From the NCBI GenBank assembly GCA_000027065.2, contig FN543093.2, positions 3,848,074 through 3,912,073 on the forward strand: a stretch of DNA of 64,000 nt. The letters run 5' to 3'. Made by a program: the position numbers and the translations under genes. Below, piece after piece: positions 51,078 to 60,105 of the stretch. Below the pieces are notes generated by a model that was not told where the DNA came from, did not search any database, and saw only the letters and a list, made by a program, of their open reading frames with translations. The stretch is from Cronobacter turicensis z3032 (GTDB taxonomy: Bacteria; Pseudomonadota; Gammaproteobacteria; Enterobacterales; Enterobacteriaceae). How positions within the stretch are numbered: the stretch's first letter is position 1; each line of letters starts with the position of its first letter.

Positions 51078-52672
51078 CGATTAACGGTGCAGCTCTGCCA
51101 GCCCGGTATTCCCCGGGCGTCATCCTGTTGCAGCCAGGCGACAAACTCCTGACGCGGCAGCGCTTTTGAGAAATGCCAGCCCTGGCAATACTGCACGCCA
51201 CGCTTTAACAACCAGCCCACCTGTTCGGCGGTTTCCACGCCCTCGGCGATAATTTTCAGCCGCAGACTCTGGGCCATATCGATAATATGCTCCGCAATCA
51301 AATGGCTGGTGCTGTTCGTGGTTAAGGTATCAATAAACGATTTATCAATTTTCAGAATATCGACATTCAGCGAATAGAGATTATGAAGATTGGAATATCC
51401 GGTGCCGAAATCGTCGATAGCAATCTCAAAGCCCGACTGGCGAAACGCCTGAATAACCGGCGTGGTGCGCGGCACGTCAATAAAGCCCCGTTCGGTCACT
51501 TCAATCTTGATTTGCTGCGCCCGCACCCCGTGCTGGCTATTTTTCCCTTCGATTAACGCAATCAGGCGCGACGAATGGAAATCCGAGGCGGAAAGGTTAA
51601 TGGAAATATAAATTTGCGGGTGGGTCGCCAGGAAATGGCCTAAGTCATTAAACAACTCTTCTACCACATAATCAGTCACCTGCGCGATCATCCCGGTTTT
51701 TTCCGCAAGCGGGATAAACTCCGCCGGGCTCATCACCTGACCGTTATAGCCAGGCCAGCGCAGCAGCGCCTCGGCCCCGACGCACATGCCGTGTTTGATA
51801 TCCATAATCGGCTGATAATGCAGGCGCAGCGCTCGTTTTTGCAACGCGCGCTGGAGCTGGCGGCCTGGCGAGTTGAAACGGTTGCGGGTACGCGAGCCGA
51901 GAAAAACCAGCAAACCGCCCATGATAAGCCCGAGCGGCAGCATAACTGACATCTGACGGCGCCACGCCTGCCAGAACCAGGCGTCGCTTGTTGAGACGGC
52001 AACGGCAATCGGGCGCTTACCGGACAGCACGATTGACCAGAAACGACCATCCTTCTGGAAATCGGCGTTTTGCGAACGCGCAAAAGGCGCAAACGCGCGG
52101 GCGTCGGCTTTTTCACTTACCGAAAAGAATTCCCGGGTAACGGTGTCATACACGCCATAAGAAATGGTGGCGTCACTGGATAATATTTCGCTAAAGGAAA
52201 GTGGGTTAACCACAGCGACATAATTTCCCTTACGCAAATAAATCATCTTATGGCCGGAAAAGAACGGCGTATCACGATAATAATAATAAGCAACATCTGG
52301 CGTGCGGGTATAATTAGCGGGAGACAGAATAAAAGGCTGATCGAACAGGGTCGAACATAATAACTCGTCGCCTTGCGCGTAAATTAAATCTTCGATGAAT
52401 ATTTGTCCGCGAGAAATATCCAGCATATTTCGTTGATGCGCCGAAGAGCATATTTCGCCCTGATATTTTTCGGCTTCGTTACGGGTTTCTTCGACGTGGC
52501 TTAACACCAGTTCGGTACGGTTGAGAACCAGTTGCGCGAAGGTATCCAGATGTGCACGCGTCTCATTGACCGCCCGGTGATGGGCGATCCAAAGCGCAAG
52601 CATCACAGGCAGTAAGACCACCATGATTATGCCTGAGATTCGCAACGCCTGACGTCGTGCCCTGAAATTCAT
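51065..52672 (-). CDS. pdeC: Cyclic-di-GMP phosphodiesterase PdeC (YjcC), CSS-motif EAL protein
   Basis: Membrane-bound phosphodiesterase (535 aa). The N-terminal helix (about 10-30), the periplasmic redox domain with the CSS motif at C75-S76-S77 and a second Cys at C106, then a membrane helix (about 240-260), precede the cytoplasmic EAL domain. Catalytic motifs E301-ALLRW, IEVTERG, D420-DFGTGYSNL, LKIDKSF and IAEGVET are all intact, so it should be active. In E. coli the disulfide state of the two cysteines controls activity and proteolysis. It converges on soxS. Confidence 0.95.
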   Translation of the reverse strand: MNFRARRQALRISGIIMVVLLPVMLALWIAHHRAVNETRAHLDTFAQLVLNRTELVLSHVEETRNEAEKYQGEICSSAHQRNMLDISRGQIFIEDLIYAQGDELLCSTLFDQPFILSPANYTRTPDVAYYYYRDTPFFSGHKMIYLRKGNYVAVVNPLSFSEILSSDATISYGVYDTVTREFFSVSEKADARAFAPFARSQNADFQKDGRFWSIVLSGKRPIAVAVSTSDAWFWQAWRRQMSVMLPLGLIMGGLLVFLGSRTRNRFNSPGRQLQRALQKRALRLHYQPIMDIKHGMCVGAEALLRWPGYNGQVMSPAEFIPLAEKTGMIAQVTDYVVEELFNDLGHFLATHPQIYISINLSASDFHSSRLIALIEGKNSQHGVRAQQIKIEVTERGFIDVPRTTPVIQAFRQSGFEIAIDDFGTGYSNLHNLYSLNVDILKIDKSFIDTLTTNSTSHLIAEHIIDMAQSLRLKIIAEGVETAEQVGWLLKRGVQYCQGWHFSKALPRQEFVAWLQQDDARGIPGWQSCTVNRQAL

Positions 52673-53260
52673 TATGGCCTCATATCCCTGCTTTCTGTGT
52701 CACATTAATCGCATGATGAGACACATCGCAAACAGGTGTTTACGTTGCATCAATCAGCACGCATTGGCAATAGCCATTTCCAGTTATCCATCCACTATTT
52801 CGCGCGAAACATTAAAATTTGCCATAAGGAAAATAGGGAATGGCTAATTAATTTTTCTTAAGTGAAATATTGGCGTTAATGTCGGTGCTAAAAATTCATC
52901 AACCACTTCAGAAAGCGTTTTAAGTTAAATTACTCGCAGCTGTCGAAAAAATGTACGGCCCGCCTTTTTTTGTGTCGAAATGAAAATTTATGCATCGGCA
53001 AAATCCGGCGAGGATTTTTTAAGCGCGTTCTTTTTGACCATTTTTTTATTCCGCACGGTCATCGGTCAGCACATTTATCGTGCGTTTTTCCATCAAAACG
53101 CACCCGCCAGACTGGCGAATAAAACAACAAATGTGATACAGTTCACACTTAGTGTGCAAGTTTACATACTTGCCGTCACGTTAAATTTTAGCGCCGCGCC
53201 AGGCCAGTGCTGTCTCTCCCCGGCCCTCCGCGCGGCAGATTGTTTTTGAGGACAGGTTTC
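52673..53260. promoter_or_regulatory. pdeC-yjcB intergenic region with consensus CRP site
   Basis: 588 bp of A/T-rich sequence between divergent genes with no convincing gene. TGTGATACAGTTCACA at 53132-53147 is a perfect CRP consensus match, about 115 bp before yjcB. A perfect 9-bp palindrome GTGCGTTTT-N6-AAAACGCAC lies at 53080-53103; it may be a hairpin or operator. The 89-codon frame starting at 52980 has no ribosome site and crosses both elements. Confidence 0.65.
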
Positions 53261-53539
53261 ATGGCTACGCTTACCGCCAGCATGGTACTGATGCGCTGGC
53301 AACTTCTGGGTGCGGTTTTAATGTTTCTTGCCAGCACGCTTAATATTCAGTTTCGTAAATCCGACTACCAGGCGCTGGCAGTGATCAGCAGCGGGCTGGG
53401 TATCGTCGCTTCCTGCGTATTCGCGACCGGGCTGCTCGGCGTCAGCCTCGACTTTCACGCTATGTGGCACAATATAAAAGACGTGATGGTGGAAGTGATG
53501 AGCCACACGCCGCCGGAATGGCCGATGGTGGTGACCTGA
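53261..53539 (+). CDS. yjcB: YjcB, small inner-membrane protein
   Basis: A 92-residue protein with two to three hydrophobic segments (MRWQLLGAVLMFLASTLNI; ALAVISSGLGIVASCVFATGLLGVSL) and the conserved end HTPPEWPMVVT. It matches E. coli YjcB (93 aa) in sequence and place. Function unknown. The ATG at 53261 follows TGAGGACAGG; the upstream extension of the frame is not hydrophobic or family-like. A perfect CRP site lies upstream. Confidence 0.9.
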   Translation: MATLTASMVLMRWQLLGAVLMFLASTLNIQFRKSDYQALAVISSGLGIVASCVFATGLLGVSLDFHAMWHNIKDVMVEVMSHTPPEWPMVVT

Positions 53540-53560
53540 TAACACCGCCGCCTTTCCTTT

Positions 53561-53585
53561 AAGCCCCTGCATCAGGGGCTTTTTT
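53561..53585. terminator. Terminator after yjcB
   Basis: AAGCCCCTG, loop CAT, CAGGGGCTT and a run of Ts; between yjcB and the convergent small gene at 53602. Confidence 0.88.
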
Positions 53586-53601
53586 GTTTCCTGCAACGCC
53601 C

Positions 53602-53946
53602 TTACATACAGCCCGCGCAACTGGTGCAGCGCCAGTCCGCTTTATTCACCGCCCGCCAGAAGGCGCGGTAGTAGCGCTCCTCCAGCGGAATGTCATTATC
53701 GAAAAACCAGTCGGTCAGCCATTCGACGTTCTCGACAATCCACTCATCTTCTTCCAGCCCGTCGGCGAACGTCTCATCCTCGGGATCGATAATCGAGTAG
53801 ATCCCCCAGGTGTTCATCGCCTTATCCTGCCAGTGTTGCGGCAGCGTCACCGGGCGCGCTTCGAACGTAATGATCCAGTGGCCATGGCAGAGCAGATTAC
53901 CGTTACGGCTCCAGGCGGCGGTAAACGGATTATGTTCCTGTGTCAT
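53602..53946 (-). CDS. Conserved-looking small acidic protein of unknown function
   Basis: A 114-residue soluble protein I do not recognise. It is rich in W, D and E in the middle (DPEDETFADGLEEDEWIVENVEWLTDWFFD) and ends in a compact cysteine cluster (CTSCAGCM), which could bind metal. The ATG at 53946 has AGGGA at good spacing; an ATG three codons earlier abuts that site. It stands alone between the yjcB terminator and a diguanylate cyclase gene. Confidence 0.6.
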   Translation of the reverse strand: MTQEHNPFTAAWSRNGNLLCHGHWIITFEARPVTLPQHWQDKAMNTWGIYSIIDPEDETFADGLEEDEWIVENVEWLTDWFFDNDIPLEERYYRAFWRAVNKADWRCTSCAGCM

Positions 53947-54121
53947 CGCTTGCATTCCCTGTGTGAAATTCACCTGCGGGCGGCAACTGGCGCGCACGTC
54001 AATAAACGCCGTCGCACAGGAAGGAATCGCAGAGCATGGCACTTCGACACCACCAGGAAAATGCTAACTAAGGAGTACCCAGGGGTTATTTTTTATCCGT
54101 TTTAATCTCTGAATCAGTATG

Positions 54122-55168
54122 TTAATCCGCTATCACCAGGCGGTTTCGCCCCTGCTGCTTACCGGCGTACAACATTTTATCGGCGCGATTAAGCGCTTTT
54201 TCAAACGCCTCGTCCTTGCCAAAGGCGCTGAGAGCAAGCGTCGCGGTGACTTCACGTGGGTTTTTATCGGTCTGGCCGACCCACTCCTGAATCCGCGTCA
54301 GCAGCCGCTCCGCCACCCGTCTGGCGTCTGACAGCGACGTATCCGGCATCAGGACCAAAAACTCTTCGCCGCCCCAGCGCGCCACGATGTCGCTTTCGCG
54401 CACGTTGTCGGTAATCGCCCGCGCGATGCGCTGCAAAATCATATCTCCGTAACTGTGGCCGCAACTGTCGTTAATCGTTTTGAAATGGTCGATATCCAGC
54501 AGCAACAGCGCCACATTATGGGTGCCGGGTTCTTTTTCCAACAGGGACACCTGATGCATAAAGTGGCGTCGGGTATACAGGTTCGTCAGGCTGTCGCGGC
54601 TCGCGGTGTTAAAAAGATCCAGTTTCATCGTATGGGTGAATTCGACTGAACGCAGCGTGGTATACATTAAAAAGCTAATCGCCATCACCGCATTGGCGAT
54701 GCCGATACCATTCAGCACCGACGGGCTTAACCCCGACGCCGTACCGGTGTGGTGCCGCAGGGCGTAACCCACCGTTCCGAGAACCGCAATCGCCCCCAGG
54801 AACAGCGCGCGCCGTACCGGCACTTGCTGGAAGCTGAACGACACTATCGGTATCAGCGAAAAAACAAACAGATAAAAATTACTCTCCCAGCCCAGCAACA
54901 CCGTAGTGGCAACGGCATGCGCCAGAATTTCCACACTCATCAGGGTACCGACATACAGATACCGGTAGTGCTCTATCTCATTCAGGCAGTGGATATAAAC
55001 CATCACGCTGAAGATGTTAAAAATAGCGAGCGTCGGAATGCTCATCGACAGAAACAGGAAAATCAGCCCGACGTGAATCATCAACGCCAGCCAGACGATC
55101 GGAATTATGTGTTGCCAGTACTGGTCGGTCGCCTGGCTAAGGAGTTGGTCGCGATCTCTTTCTGACAT
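54122..55168 (-). CDS. Membrane-bound diguanylate cyclase (GGDEF protein)
   Basis: A 348-residue enzyme that should make c-di-GMP. The N-terminal half holds about six membrane helices (residues 20-175). The GGDEF domain (about 185-345) has RDSLTNLYTRRHF, LLLDIDHFKTINDSCGHSYGD and the active site G266-GEEF270. An inhibitory I site R257-xx-D260 lies five residues before it. The usual TVSIGVA strand is replaced by TATLALSAF, a mild departure. It is downstream of ssb on the same strand, but 350 bp away. E. coli has no cyclase here. Confidence 0.88.
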   Translation of the reverse strand: MSERDRDQLLSQATDQYWQHIIPIVWLALMIHVGLIFLFLSMSIPTLAIFNIFSVMVYIHCLNEIEHYRYLYVGTLMSVEILAHAVATTVLLGWESNFYLFVFSLIPIVSFSFQQVPVRRALFLGAIAVLGTVGYALRHHTGTASGLSPSVLNGIGIANAVMAISFLMYTTLRSVEFTHTMKLDLFNTASRDSLTNLYTRRHFMHQVSLLEKEPGTHNVALLLLDIDHFKTINDSCGHSYGDMILQRIARAITDNVRESDIVARWGGEEFLVLMPDTSLSDARRVAERLLTRIQEWVGQTDKNPREVTATLALSAFGKDEAFEKALNRADKMLYAGKQQGRNRLVIAD

Positions 55169-55448
55169 GGGCTAACCTGAACTTGGGGCATCCCTGCCGA
55201 AAACGTACGGAACGTATGAATACTTCATGAAACCTATATCGGCATTCGTCCGGTGAGATTTAGCGCCGCGCCGTGTAAAAGCGCCATGCCCTTCATTTGA
55301 TGACAGTTTAATCGTGCCAGCCGGGGAGGCTATGAGGCGTGGTTTGCCATTATGAAGTGCGCCATGGCGGCAAGCGCTTGCAGGCAGACGAGCCTTTCTC
55401 GTGCATTCAGGCAGAAAGCGCCGCACAACCAGGCTGAAAAAGGGTAAA
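55169..55448. other. Intergenic region between ssb terminator and the cyclase gene
   Basis: About 280 bp that should carry the cyclase promoter. I see an imperfect dyad (cgtacggaacgta near 55202-55215) but no convincing gene. Confidence 0.4.
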
Positions 55449-55476
55449 GAAAAAGCCCTGCCGGAGCAGAGCTTTT
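55449..55476 (-). terminator. Terminator downstream of ssb
   Basis: On the minus strand AAAGCTCTGC, loop TCCG, GCAGGGCTTTTTC (with one G-T pair) ends the ssb transcript. Confidence 0.85.
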
Positions 55477-55520
55477 CAATGCATTCTGAAGCAGGGCATT
55501 CCGGGCGGAACGCCGCGTTA

Positions 55521-56060
55521 TCAGAACGGGATATCGTCATCGAAATCCATTGGCGGTTCATTAGAAGGCGCTGGCGCCTGCTGCTGCGGACGGGACTGTG
55601 CGCCGCCGCTGAACTGCGCGCCGCCGCCCTGCTGCTGCTGCTGAGGCTGACCCCAACCGCCCTGCTGCTGGCCGCCGCCCATGTTGCCGCCTGCCGGTGC
55701 GCCGCCGCCCTGACGGCCGCCCAGCATCTGCATGGTGCCGCCGACGTTAACCACGACTTCGGTAGAGTAGCGATCCTGACCGCTCTGATCCTGCCACTTA
55801 CGCGTGCGCAGCTGACCTTCGATGTAGATCTGCGAGCCTTTGCGCAGGTATTCGCCCGCCACTTCCGCCAGCTTGCCGTACAGCACAACGCTGTGCCATT
55901 CGGTCACTTCTTTCATCTCACCGGTCTGCTTGTCGCGCCAGGATTCGGAAGTCGCCAGGCGCAGGTTCGCCACGGCCCCGCCGTTCGGCATGTAGCGTAC
56001 TTCCGGGTCCTGCCCCAGATTACCGACGAGAATCACCTTGTTTACGCCTCTGCTGGCCAT
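55521..56060 (-). CDS. ssb: Single-stranded DNA-binding protein
   Basis: Homotetrameric SSB (179 aa) for replication, repair and recombination. An OB-fold domain (residues 1-112) starts ASRGVNKVILVGNLGQDPEVRY. It is followed by a Gly/Gln-rich linker (GGGQQQGGWGQPQQQQQGGG) and the acidic tip MDFDDDIPF that recruits repair proteins. The ATG at 56060 was chosen; an in-frame extension to 56081 exists. It is divergent from uvrA, and both are probably under LexA. Confidence 0.98.
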   Translation of the reverse strand: MASRGVNKVILVGNLGQDPEVRYMPNGGAVANLRLATSESWRDKQTGEMKEVTEWHSVVLYGKLAEVAGEYLRKGSQIYIEGQLRTRKWQDQSGQDRYSTEVVVNVGGTMQMLGGRQGGGAPAGGNMGGGQQQGGWGQPQQQQQGGGAQFSGGAQSRPQQQAPAPSNEPPMDFDDDIPF

Positions 56061-56188
56061 GATCGTGTCTCCTGAAAACATTTCTTAATAGTGTAAACAT
56101 TCCATTCTACCACGTCAGCCTTCAATGTTGATAGCTGCGAGACGGCTTCAGGAAATGTTCACACAGTATACACGGTTGCACATAAATA

Positions 56189-56204
56189 CTGGATATCCAT
56201 TCAG
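56189..56204. promoter_or_regulatory. LexA (SOS) box in the ssb-uvrA region
   Basis: CTGGATATCCATTCAG has the CTG-N10-CAG frame and is close to the E. coli uvrA SOS box, with one change from the CTGT start of the consensus. It lies about 90 bp before uvrA and 130 bp before ssb, so it can serve both. Confidence 0.8.
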
Positions 56205-56290
56205 GTTAAATTGTGTCATAATTAACCGTTTCTGGCCACCGGTTGTCCTTCAAACACCCAGGCATTAGCGTTCAAATCCAGGAAAGGTGA

Positions 56291-59115
56291 ATGGATAAGA
56301 TAGAAGTTCGGGGCGCCCGCACCCACAATCTCAAAAATATCAACCTCGTCATTCCGCGCGACAAACTGATCGTCGTGACCGGGCTGTCGGGTTCCGGCAA
56401 GTCTTCACTGGCTTTCGACACGCTCTACGCCGAAGGCCAGCGCCGTTATGTCGAGTCGCTTTCCGCGTACGCGCGTCAGTTCCTGTCGCTGATGGAAAAG
56501 CCGGATGTCGATCATATCGAAGGGCTGTCGCCTGCTATCTCCATCGAGCAGAAGTCGACCTCCCATAACCCACGTTCTACCGTGGGGACCATCACTGAAA
56601 TTCACGACTACCTGCGTCTGCTGTATGCCCGCGTCGGCGAACCCCGTTGCCCGGATCACGACGTCACGCTGGCTGCGCAAACCGTCAGCCAGATGGTGGA
56701 TAACGTGCTGGCGCTGCCGGAAGGCAAACGCCTGATGCTGCTGGCGCCCGTCATTAAAGAACGCAAAGGCGAGCACACCAAGACGCTGGAAAACCTGGCA
56801 AGCCAGGGCTATATCCGCGCCCGTATTGACGGCGAAGTGTGCGATCTTTCCGATCCGCCGAAGCTGGAATTGCAGAAGAAACACACCATCGAAGTGGTCG
56901 TAGACCGCTTCAAGGTACGTGAAGATTTAGCGCAGCGCCTGGCCGAATCGTTTGAAACCGCTCTGGAGCTTTCCGGCGGTACGGCGGTGGTGGCGGATAT
57001 GGATGACGCAAAAGCGGAAGAGTTGCTGTTCTCCGCCAACTTCGCTTGTCCGATCTGCGGCTACAGTATGCGTGAGCTTGAGCCGCGCCTGTTTTCGTTC
57101 AACAACCCGGCTGGCGCCTGCCCGACCTGTGACGGCCTTGGCGTGCAGCAATATTTCGATCCGGATCGCGTGGTGCAGAACGGCGAGCTGTCGCTTGCGG
57201 GCGGCGCCATTCGCGGCTGGGATCGTCGCAATTTCTACTATTTCCAGATGCTGCGCTCGCTTGCCGACCACTATAAGTTCGACGTCGAAGCGCCCTGGAA
57301 TACGCTCAACGAAAAAGTGCAACACGCGGTGCTGTTCGGCTCCGGTAAAGAAACCATCGAATTCAAATACATGAACGATCGCGGCGATACGTCCGTGCGT
57401 CGTCATCCGTTCGAAGGCGTGCTGCATAATATGGAGCGTCGCTACAAAGAGACCGAGTCCAACGCGGTGCGCGAGGAGCTGGCGAAATTTATCAGCAACC
57501 GTCCCTGCGCCACCTGTGAAGGCACGCGCCTGCGTCGCGAAGCGCGCCACGTGTTTGTCGAAAACACGGCGCTGCCGACCATTTCCGATATGAGCATCGG
57601 CCACGCGATGGAGTTCTTCAATAACATGAAGCTCTCCGGCCAGCGCGCCAAAATCGCCGAAAAGGTGCTGAAAGAGATTGGCGATCGCCTGAAATTCCTG
57701 GTTAACGTCGGCCTGAACTACCTGACGCTCTCCCGTTCGGCGGAAACGCTTTCGGGCGGCGAGGCGCAGCGTATCCGTCTGGCAAGCCAGATTGGCGCGG
57801 GCCTGGTCGGCGTGATGTACGTGCTGGATGAGCCGTCCATCGGCCTGCATCAGCGCGATAACGAACGCCTGCTCGGCACGCTGATTCACCTGCGTAATCT
57901 CGGCAACACCGTGATTGTGGTGGAGCACGATGAAGACGCCATCCGCGCCGCCGATCACGTAATCGACATCGGCCCTGGCGCTGGCGTGCATGGCGGCCAG
58001 GTGGTCGCGGAAGGCCCGCTTGACGCCATTATGGCGGTGCCGGAATCGCTGACCGGGCAGTTCATGAGCGGTAAGCGCAAGATTGAAGTGCCGAAGGAAC
58101 GCGTGAAAGCCGACCCGGAAAAAGTACTGAAGCTGACCGGCGCGCGCGGCAACAACCTGAAAGATGTGACCCTGACGTTGCCGGTAGGGCTCTTTACCTG
58201 CGTGACCGGGGTTTCCGGTTCAGGTAAATCGACGCTTATCAACGATACGCTGTTCCCGATTGCCCAGCGCCAACTCAATGGCGCGACCATCGCCGAACCT
58301 GCGCCGTATCGCGATGTCCAGGGCATGGAGCATTTCGATAAGGTTATCGATATCGACCAGAGCCCGATCGGTCGTACGCCGGCTCGAACCCAGCGACCTA
58401 CACCGGCGTGTTTACGCCAGTGCGCGAGCTGTTCGCAGGCGTACCGGAAGCGCGTTCGCGCGGCTATACGCCGGGCCGCTTTAGCTTTAACGTGCGCGGC
58501 GGGCGCTGTGAAGCCTGCCAGGGCGACGGGGTTATCAAGGTTGAGATGCACTTCCTGCCGGATATCTACGTGCCGTGCGACCAGTGCAAAGGCAAGCGTT
58601 ATAACCGCGAAACGCTGGAGATCAAATACAAAGGCAAGACTATCCATGAAGTACTGGATATGACCATCGAAGAAGCGCGTGAGTTCTTCGACGCGGTGCC
58701 GGCGCTGGCGCGCAAGCTGCAAACGCTGATGGATGTCGGTCTGACCTACATCCGTCTGGGGCAGTCCGCCACCACGCTTTCCGGCGGTGAAGCCCAGCGT
58801 GTGAAGCTCGCCCGCGAGCTCTCAAAACGCGGCACCGGGCAGACGCTCTATATTCTCGATGAACCGACGACCGGCCTGCACTTCGCGGATATCCAGCAAC
58901 TGCTGGCGGTACTGCATCAGCTGCGCGATCAGGGCAACACGATCGTGGTGATTGAGCATAACCTGGATGTGATCAAAACCGCCGACTGGATCGTCGATCT
59001 GGGCCCGGAAGGCGGCAGCGGCGGCGGCGAGATCCTCGTCTCCGGCACGCCGGAAACCGTGGCGGAGTGCGAAGCCTCGCACACGGCGCGCTTCCTGAAA
59101 CCGCTTCTGCAGTAA
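56291..59115 (+). pseudogene. uvrA: uvrA, excinuclease ABC subunit A, split by an apparent one-base deletion
   Basis: UvrA is the damage-recognition ATPase of nucleotide excision repair. The first 697 codons are intact: Walker A GLSGSGKSS (31-39), zinc finger CPICGY...CPTCDG, first ABC signature SGGEAQRIRLA, second Walker A GVSGSGKST. At 58379-58384 the sequence reads ccggct where ccgcgct is expected (GRTPRSNPATYTG), so one C is missing. After it the frame runs into foreign codons and stops at 58663 (790 aa). The true continuation (FTPVRELFAGV... second zinc finger CEACQGDG, second signature SGGEAQRVKLA) is open in the -1 frame to 59115. Restoring one base gives 941 aa, the normal length. No slippery site is seen; it is a real null mutation or a sequencing error. 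Confidence 0.93.
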
Positions 59116-59121
59116 CCCTCA

Positions 59122-59160
59122 GCGCGTCGGGTCATATGGCCCGACGCGCCTCTCGTTTTT
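59122..59160 (+). terminator. Probable terminator after uvrA
   Basis: GCGCGTCGGG and CCCGACGCGC form a 10-bp stem with a TCATATGG loop, then ctctcgttttt. The T tract is several bases from the stem. Confidence 0.6.
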
Positions 59161-59272
59161 CCTCAATGCTTTTTGATGATGTTTTCTGTCACGCGCGTGA
59201 GCAGCGATGATTTGCGCGCGCCGCTTTCTGATGCTGAATTTCACACAGAACGGGCAAACGTACGAGGACATC

Positions 59273-59719
59273 ATGACCCATGTATCGACGCCAACGCTTT
59301 CCGGGCGAAGCTGGCTGCTGTGGCTGGCCGTTGTGCTTTCAGCCTGTAGTCTCATCGACAATTACCAGCCGCGGGCGCATGCGCAATTAACCGACCTGAT
59401 GGCGGCGCATTTGCAGTTCATCGACGATTTTACCGCGCCGTCCGGCACACTGGACACCACAGCGTTGGCTGATGAGGACCGCCATCTGCGGCTGCGCTTT
59501 GCCGAAGCCATTGCTTATTCCGAAAGCCTTCATGACCCGTTACGCACCGATAATCTGCGTCTGTTGCAGGCAATTTACCGTGAAGACCATGCCCGTTTGC
59601 TCAGACAACAGCGTCCTTTTACCCCGGCGCAGGCCGCGCTCTGGCGCGACCAGGCCCGGCTGGCTTATCTCGAAGCCGTCCGGGGTGAATGCAGCCGACC
59701 CGCTTCGCCATGTCAGTAA
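59273..59719 (+). CDS. Small lipoprotein of unknown function
   Basis: A 148-residue predicted lipoprotein: hydrophobic leader WLLWLAVVLSAC with lipobox LSAC (Cys25) and Ser at +2, predicting outer-membrane location. The mature part is helical, with LRLRFAEAIAYSESLHDPLRTDNLRLLQAIYREDHARLL. I do not recognise the family. The ATG at 59273 follows GAGGAC; the frame is open further upstream but without a ribosome site. It lies 12 bp before the next small gene and seems to form an operon with it. Confidence 0.6.
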   Translation: MTHVSTPTLSGRSWLLWLAVVLSACSLIDNYQPRAHAQLTDLMAAHLQFIDDFTAPSGTLDTTALADEDRHLRLRFAEAIAYSESLHDPLRTDNLRLLQAIYREDHARLLRQQRPFTPAQAALWRDQARLAYLEAVRGECSRPASPCQ

Positions 59720-59731
59720 AGGAGATTGCCC

Positions 59732-60076
59732 ATGAGTGCATTGATTAGCGCCATCAGTCAGCTGCTGGCTTCCCCGTCGTTCCAGAAAAGCGCTGGAAAG
59801 ATTGCCGCGGACGAATTTATGGGCCTGTTAAAGCAGGGCGTTGAGGATCGTGACACGTTTATCAGAACCAGCACGGAGATCGCCGCGCAGGCGCTGTTCG
59901 ATCGGGCGCAGGGAGTGATCGATAAAGAAGAACTGGCGGCAGTGTTAAATAAACAGAAAGCGATCGCGCAGATCCACGCTAACAGTAGCGAAATAGCGTT
60001 GCGGACGCGGATCCAGTCAGTGACGATGCGGCTGCTGGATCTCGCGACCGGCACGATCGCCAGTAAACTGAAATAA
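59732..60076 (+). CDS. Small helical protein of unknown function
   Basis: A 114-residue protein with no signal peptide and a largely amphipathic helical sequence (SALISAISQLLASPSFQKSA; ALFDRAQGVIDKEELAAVLNKQKAIAQI). AAAGGAG precedes the ATG at 59732. It is tightly downstream of the lipoprotein gene, with a terminator behind it. No family recognised; the pair lies between uvrA and the convergent tpsA gene, a place where E. coli has neither. Confidence 0.6.
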   Translation: MSALISAISQLLASPSFQKSAGKIAADEFMGLLKQGVEDRDTFIRTSTEIAAQALFDRAQGVIDKEELAAVLNKQKAIAQIHANSSEIALRTRIQSVTMRLLDLATGTIASKLK

Positions 60077-60098
60077 AAGCCCCGCCGAAGCGGGGCTT
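60077..60098. terminator. Terminator between the small operon and tpsA
   Basis: AAGCCCCGC, loop CGAA, GCGGGGCTT directly after the plus-strand stop codon and 8 bp before the tpsA stop codon on the minus strand. T/A tracts are short on both sides. Confidence 0.75.
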
Positions 60099-60105
60099 GA
60101 AAGGA

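Noticed and set aside
52980..53249. 89-codon open frame upstream of yjcB
   Set aside because: No ribosome site, no family resemblance, and it runs through a palindrome and a consensus CRP site.
55172..55888. Minus-strand open frame of 238 codons near ssb
   Set aside because: It overlaps ssb in another frame and continues through the ssb terminator; ssb is certain.
58370..58400. Programmed ribosomal frameshifting in uvrA
   Set aside because: No slippery heptamer or stimulatory structure is evident, and UvrA is not known to use recoding; mutation or sequencing error is simpler.
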